Origin: a virus
Strand: one strand, 5' to 3'
Virus record (IMG/VR): IMGVR_UViG_3300014933_000243
Coordinates: 1 to 36,216 of that record
Length of the DNA: 36,216 nucleotides
Shown here: positions 32,860 through 36,216 of the stretch, one piece after another
How positions within the stretch are numbered: position 1 is the stretch's first letter
Layout of the letters: every line of letters begins with the position of its first letter
The notes under the pieces: generated by a model
What the model was told of the DNA's origin: nothing
What the model saw: the letters and a program-made list of their open reading frames with translations, nothing else
Database searches by the model: none
Program-made: the position numbers and the translations under genes

Positions 32860-34003
32860 TTGCCAGTCGTTTGCAGGTGGATTTACGCTAGGAACCAAGC
32901 TCGCCGGTTTTGACATTATCGGTAAGCGTGAAGCTGTCGGCGGCTTTGGTGTCCCGGCTGTTGAAGGTAACAAAAAGTTACTTGGGGACTTTGAAATTGA
33001 AGTCGGGACTCCAGATTCCTGGACACCGCTTAAAGCCGATCTGGTCTTTGGAAATCCTCCGTGCTCAGGCTTCTCTAACCGATCCTCAATGGTTCGAGGA
33101 CTCAATGCCGATGGAGTTATCGAACGGATCAATTACACGGGTTATTCAGCTGAGCCAAATCAATGCATGTGGGATCTAGTCGAATATGCTGCTGCTTGTG
33201 ATCCTGAAATAGTGATCTTTGAGTCAGTTCAAGGCGCCTATAACAAGGGCCGAGACCTCATGCAGGATCTAAGAAATCATCTGGAGCTTAAAACAGGATC
33301 TAAATACAACCTTTTCCATGTCCTGCACGACGTAGCCAAGCTCGGCGGGGCGCAGGAACGAAAGCGCTACTTTTGGGTAGCTTCTAGGATCGAGTTCGGG
33401 GTAGATCCGGTCGAAAGATCAGCAACAACGGTCCAGGATCGCATCGGTGACCTTGAGAACGTTGCTCTAGGATCTATCGATGGTCACGTGATCGAAGATA
33501 CTCCTAGAGGTCGCAGAGTGGCTGAATTGGCGTCCAAAATCCAATGGGATCCCTGGGAAGTCATCGGAACGGTCTATCAGCGAGCTATGGAAGAAGGCGT
33601 TGAATTATCCGAAGAAAACTGGCCCGATCATATTCAATCTGAGAAGCGCGTTACTCAGTTCGTCCCAAAACGCCTTGATTACTCCAAGCCGTCAAACGTT
33701 CTTGCAGGTGATTGTCTTTGGATGCAGGTTCACCCAACTCTGCCCCGGACTCTGACCCATCGCGAGATTGCTCGGCTATCGGGTTACCCTGATGAATGGT
33801 CATGTGATTCTTATATTCAGAAGAAAGCTCACTCTCGATTCTGGGGAAAGGGCATATGCGTTGAAGCTGGAAAGTGGATTGCTACGGCTGCCTACGATGC
33901 CATTTCCGGATCGGCTCAGCAATATCAGGGTGAACTGATCGGCGATCGTGAGTTTCTTATCGACTTTAGTAAGTCAAAAAAGGTCAAAAATGATCAAAAA
34001 TAG
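32840..34003 (+). CDS. Cytosine-C5 DNA methyltransferase
   Basis: 387 aa, GGGGAAG ribosome binding site, overlapping the primase by 20 bp. Motif I SFAGGFTLGTKLAG (10-23), motif IV GNPPCSGFS with nucleophile C75, motif VI FESV with E128 (usually ENV), motif VIII AQERKRYFWVA (171-181), a target-recognition region of about 100 residues, and late motifs LTHREIARLSGYPDEW and WGKGICVEAGKW. It would methylate cytosine at a specific site, probably to evade restriction. No restriction enzyme partner is present. Target sequence unknown. Confidence 0.87.
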   Translation: MTYTSIDCQSFAGGFTLGTKLAGFDIIGKREAVGGFGVPAVEGNKKLLGDFEIEVGTPDSWTPLKADLVFGNPPCSGFSNRSSMVRGLNADGVIERINYTGYSAEPNQCMWDLVEYAAACDPEIVIFESVQGAYNKGRDLMQDLRNHLELKTGSKYNLFHVLHDVAKLGGAQERKRYFWVASRIEFGVDPVERSATTVQDRIGDLENVALGSIDGHVIEDTPRGRRVAELASKIQWDPWEVIGTVYQRAMEEGVELSEENWPDHIQSEKRVTQFVPKRLDYSKPSNVLAGDCLWMQVHPTLPRTLTHREIARLSGYPDEWSCDSYIQKKAHSRFWGKGICVEAGKWIATAAYDAISGSAQQYQGELIGDREFLIDFSKSKKVKNDQK

Positions 34004-34190
34004 CCTAGTTCCTCCCGCTCCTCCCAGTTCCTCCCAAGTTCCTCCCGGAGGAAGGTCTAATAACCCAAAAAGAGGTTCCTCCCGTTCCTCCCGTTCCTCC
34101 CTAAGAGGAGGAACGGAGAGGGAGGAAGCTCTTGGATTAGAGAATCAAGATTTAATCAAAAGCTCCTCCCGAGGATTTTCAAATGAGTGA
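33990..34190 (+). CDS. Low-complexity Ser/Pro/Arg ORF over the CCTCC repeats
   Basis: 66 aa if translated (MIKNSLVPPAPPSSS...SSRSSRSSLRGG...). It overlaps both neighbours and has AAAGG 6 bases before the ATG. The protein is disordered-looking and driven by the DNA repeat, so this may only be an open frame over a regulatory DNA or RNA element. Confidence 0.3.
   Translation: MIKNSLVPPAPPSSSQVPPGGRSNNPKRGSSRSSRSSLRGGTEREEALGLENQDLIKSSSRGFSNE
34008..34170. repeat. Iterated GTTCCTCCC repeats, direct and inverted
   Basis: The 9-mer GTTCCTCCC or GCTCCTCCC occurs at 34008, 34017, 34027, 34038, 34075, 34084, 34093 and 34162. Inverted relatives lie at 34047-34055, 34107-34114 and 34120-34128. GTTCCTCC (34093-34100) can pair with GGAGGAAC (34107-34114), and TTCCTCC (34039-34045) with GGAGGAA (34047-34053). 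Candidate replication iterons, protein-binding array or RNA element. Confidence 0.85.
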
Positions 34191-34494
34191 ACCCTTCAAG
34201 ACAACAGCGGTACAAGAAACGATCTGCGCCAAATGCAAAGCGGTTGTTTGGCAATGCTGGGCTGGCGGGTTTGATGTGAAGCTGGATCGATTGCTTCTCT
34301 CAAAGTTTGAGGAACTCCAGATCCACCTGCAAGGCGGATCAACGTTTAAGCTCGTGATGACCATGAGAGAAACTACGGCGAAACTCCGACTTCTCCGGGA
34401 TCTTCAAAATGGGATAAATGGACCGCAACCTTTGGTACTTTCTCTCCATGAATGCAAAAAGGAGAGCTTAGTCGATGCGCAGCTCCCGTTCTGA
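34183..34494 (+). CDS. Hypothetical 103-aa protein with Cys pairs
   Basis: 103 aa. N-terminal ETICAKCKAVVWQCWAGG and late HECKK suggest zinc binding; the middle is amphipathic helix (DRLLLSKFEELQIHLQGG). No family recognised. It follows the CCTCC repeats and overlaps the next gene by 20 bp. Confidence 0.62.
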   Translation: MSEPFKTTAVQETICAKCKAVVWQCWAGGFDVKLDRLLLSKFEELQIHLQGGSTFKLVMTMRETTAKLRLLRDLQNGINGPQPLVLSLHECKKESLVDAQLPF

Positions 34495-35080
34495 ACTGAT
34501 GACCTCGCTGATCGATGACGTGGCTCACCTAACCAAGGCTTACGATCACGAGGAGCCAATGGATAACGGTAAGACACACGTTTCTCGCCATCAGAGTCTG
34601 CTTAGACAGCTTTGGGACGAGGTTCATGAGTCTACGCCTAGCTCTAACGCTGACGGATCTTCTAAAAGGCCCCAGGCGGGTTCTAGGGCACCGATCACCG
34701 ATGAATTGATGGAGTTACTGATCACGGCGGATCGTTTAAGCATTAATCTGGTCATGATGTCCGGAGGGAAGCTTCAAACATCGATTGCTGAGAATTTTTA
34801 CCAATTACCAAGCGCTCTTCTTCACGCGACTGATGAATTGGTGGATCATGTTTCAGGTCAGGTTGCTTATTATCGAAATCAGGTCGAACTGGCCCTTAAT
34901 TGGAAAGAAAAGCCGCGCAAGATCAGTCGAGCGTGTCCTCTTTGCAATATGAGCAACGCGATTACTGTCCAGATGGATCATTACGGTCCAACGTCAGCTA
35001 AATGCACAAAATGTCATGCTGAGTGGGATAAGACGCAATTGGGACTCCTGGCAGGATCGATGAAGAAACACCCGGACTAA
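34475..35080 (+). CDS. Hypothetical protein with C-terminal zinc ribbon
   Basis: 201 aa; AAAAGGAGAG before the ATG at 34475. The long helical N-terminal part (ITDELMELLITADRLSINLV; LLHATDELVDHVSGQVAYYR) is followed by a zinc ribbon ACPLCNMSN...AKCTKCHAEW (about 154-184). Comparable proteins of unknown function occur in other actinophages. A nucleic-acid or regulatory role is possible. It is the last gene of the long rightward early operon. Confidence 0.68.
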   Translation: MRSSRSELMTSLIDDVAHLTKAYDHEEPMDNGKTHVSRHQSLLRQLWDEVHESTPSSNADGSSKRPQAGSRAPITDELMELLITADRLSINLVMMSGGKLQTSIAENFYQLPSALLHATDELVDHVSGQVAYYRNQVELALNWKEKPRKISRACPLCNMSNAITVQMDHYGPTSAKCTKCHAEWDKTQLGLLAGSMKKHPD

Positions 35081-35081
35081 G

Positions 35082-35115
35082 CAATTGTGCTTGATTTGTC
35101 CAATTGTGATATAAA
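35082..35115 (+). promoter_or_regulatory. Promoter candidate for the proteasome-like gene
   Basis: TGATATAAA (35107-35115) is an extended -10 with TATAAA. Two direct copies of CAATTGTG (35082-35089 and 35101-35108) lie 19 bp apart just upstream and overlapping it. The 98-base gene-free leader that follows contains paired GGCGAGG/CCTCGCC segments that can fold. Confidence 0.5.
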
Positions 35116-35178
35116 TGTCCTCGGCGAGGTGTCTGTTGGGGAAGGCAGCCCTCGCCATTACCTTTTCAGGGAGATCCG

Positions 35179-35778
35179 ATGACAACGTTGATTGCTTACC
35201 AGCATGATGATTGGTGCATGATCGCTGCGGACTCTCAAACTTCTTTTGGCAATTTAAGAGCTGATTGCTCGCCAATGGGAAAAATTGCAATTAATGGAAA
35301 ATACTTAGTTGCAGCAGCAGGAACAGTTCGCGGAATGAACATTATTCAACATTCATTTCGTCCACCTGCTCCGCCAAAAACAAATCTTGATTCATTTATG
35401 GTCAATAAATTTATTCCTGCATTAAGAAAAACTTTTGTTGATTCAGGATATGAAATGAAAGAAAGCGGAGAGATCGCTTCTTTTGATAATGATTTAATTG
35501 TTGCAGTAAATGGAACAATTTATTTTGTTGATGAAGTTTATGGATTAGAACGCAATAAAGAAAATTTACACGTCACCGGGACGGGACGTCAATTAGCTTT
35601 AGGCGCAGCTGTTGCTCTAGGAATTAATGAAGTTGATTCATTTGAAGAAGCAACTGAAATTTTAGAACAAGCGGTTAAAACAGCAATTAAATTTGACATA
35701 TATTCAGGGGATGCAGTACAGATTGCGATCCAGCATAAAGATGGTCGCACCTATATTGCATTACTTGACGAAGAGTAA
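35179..35778 (+). CDS. Proteasome beta/HslV-like Ntn-hydrolase
   Basis: 199 aa. After Met removal the N-terminus would be Thr (T2 in TTLIAYQHDDWCMIAADSQT), with D18, K35 in SPMGKIA, and D173...S176 in FDIYSGDAVQIAI. These correspond to proteasome T1, D17, K33, D166 and S169. VTGTGRQLALGAAVAL matches the conserved Gly loop and helix. There is no propeptide, as in HslV, and length suits one beta-type subunit. It would assemble into a ring-shaped threonine protease in the host cytoplasm. It has its own promoter candidate and its AT-rich codon use differs from the preceding gene. No ATPase partner is encoded nearby; it may use a host partner or replace host subunits. Confidence 0.82.
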   Translation: MTTLIAYQHDDWCMIAADSQTSFGNLRADCSPMGKIAINGKYLVAAAGTVRGMNIIQHSFRPPAPPKTNLDSFMVNKFIPALRKTFVDSGYEMKESGEIASFDNDLIVAVNGTIYFVDEVYGLERNKENLHVTGTGRQLALGAAVALGINEVDSFEEATEILEQAVKTAIKFDIYSGDAVQIAIQHKDGRTYIALLDEE

Positions 35779-35780
35779 TC

Positions 35781-36104
35781 ATGCCTAAGATGGCATGCCT
35801 TACCTGCGGCATACCTACTGCAAGAAGCAGATGCGATAGATGTCAGGCAATAAGAGATGCAGATCAACCACCACGCATACGCGCTACAGCGCAGCAACGC
35901 GGCTACGATTCAGCATGGACTAAGATTCGATTACAAGTCCTAGCCCGCGATGAATGGGTGTGCTATATCTGCGGCAAGAGACTGATCGGTAGAGATGCCA
36001 CGGTTGATCATGTGGTAGCGCTAGCTAATGGTGGAGCAAGACTAGATCCAAACAATCTGCGCGCGTGTTGTCTTAGTTGTAATAGTAGAAAGCAGCATCG
36101 CTAA
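35781..36104 (+). CDS. HNH endonuclease, packaging-associated
   Basis: 107 aa. A CLTCG...CDRC zinc pair at the N-terminus, then RGYDSAWTKIRLQVLARDEW, VCYICGK, ATVDHVVALANGG, DPNNLRACCLSCNSRK: a classic HNH fold with the DH core and zinc Cys pairs. In cos-packaging HK97-type phages an HNH protein next to the terminase takes part in end cutting. Here it would lie just before TerS if the ends are joined. Confidence 0.87.
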   Translation: MPKMACLTCGIPTARSRCDRCQAIRDADQPPRIRATAQQRGYDSAWTKIRLQVLARDEWVCYICGKRLIGRDATVDHVVALANGGARLDPNNLRACCLSCNSRKQHR

Positions 36105-36216
36105 TTGATGCTGATCTACCTGATCTACGAGGGCCAGGGCATCAAGCAATACCATGTATCACGCAGATAATAAATAAAATATACGCAAAAACATTTCCAT
36201 TTTTTCTGAATATAAC
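36105..36216. other. Right-end non-coding segment
   Basis: Nothing gene-like is seen. It contains a short tandem CTGATCTAC repeat (within 36114-36131) and becomes very AT-rich toward the end (cattttttctgaatataac). With positions 1-76 it would form about 190 bases between HNH and TerS, the expected place of the packaging site. Confidence 0.45.

Overview
The window looks like the complete or nearly complete genome of a tailed, siphovirus-type double-stranded DNA phage. It is about 36 kb, moderately AT-rich and very densely packed. The host is most likely a low-GC actinobacterium, possibly a freshwater type; this is inferred from protein style (P27-type TerS, the short Cys/His protein at 21193, the Cas4-family exonuclease, the Prim-Pol/helicase protein, DUF6378) and from base composition. 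No integrase, partitioning gene or clear lysogeny repressor is seen, so a strictly lytic life style is the simplest reading. No tRNA, CRISPR array or insertion sequence was found.

Layout. Positions 77-6257 hold packaging and head genes: TerS, TerL, a small membrane protein, portal, prohead protease and major capsid protein. The prohead protease is fused to a Dps/ferritin-like domain. Positions 6330-13414 hold an adhesin and decoration block that sits between the capsid gene and the head-tail connectors: two glycosyltransferases, a 691-aa collagen-like fibre, a short fibre with an Mtd-N-like head, a glycine-rich adhesin and small proteins. Positions 13417-21191 hold connectors, tail terminator, tail tube, tail chaperones with a -1 frameshift, a short tape measure, a hub protein and a tail fibre with a self-cleaving S74 chaperone. 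Positions 21193-23203 hold small proteins, lysis genes (CHAP endolysin and holin candidates), an endonuclease VII-like HNH protein and a DUF6378 protein, closed by a bidirectional terminator.

A short leftward operon (24182 down to 23274) of five small genes follows. It is separated from the rightward early genes by a control region with a near-palindrome and three 10-bp-phased repeats. Positions 24430-35080 hold small early genes, a nucleotide-metabolism operon (deoxycytidylate deaminase, all-alpha dUTP/dCTP pyrophosphatase, dNMP kinase, ThyA-fold enzyme), nucleases, a single-strand-binding protein candidate, a secreted transglycosylase-like protein, zinc-ribbon proteins, primase-helicase, a cytosine-C5 methyltransferase and a CCTCC-rich repeat patch. 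The right end carries a proteasome beta/HslV-like protease behind its own promoter candidate, and an HNH endonuclease that would adjoin TerS if the ends join.

Most notable points: (1) a Dps domain with intact ferroxidase ligands fused to the capsid maturation protease, with two well-placed internal Shine-Dalgarno/ATG pairs in the same frame; (2) a proteasome-like Ntn hydrolase with the key active-site residues; (3) a ThyA-fold enzyme with Asp in place of the usual substrate-specificity Asn, beside a T4-like set of nucleotide genes, which raises the possibility of modified cytosine in the phage DNA; (4) a collagen-like fibre rich in Gly-Pro-Thr, flanked by glycosyltransferases.
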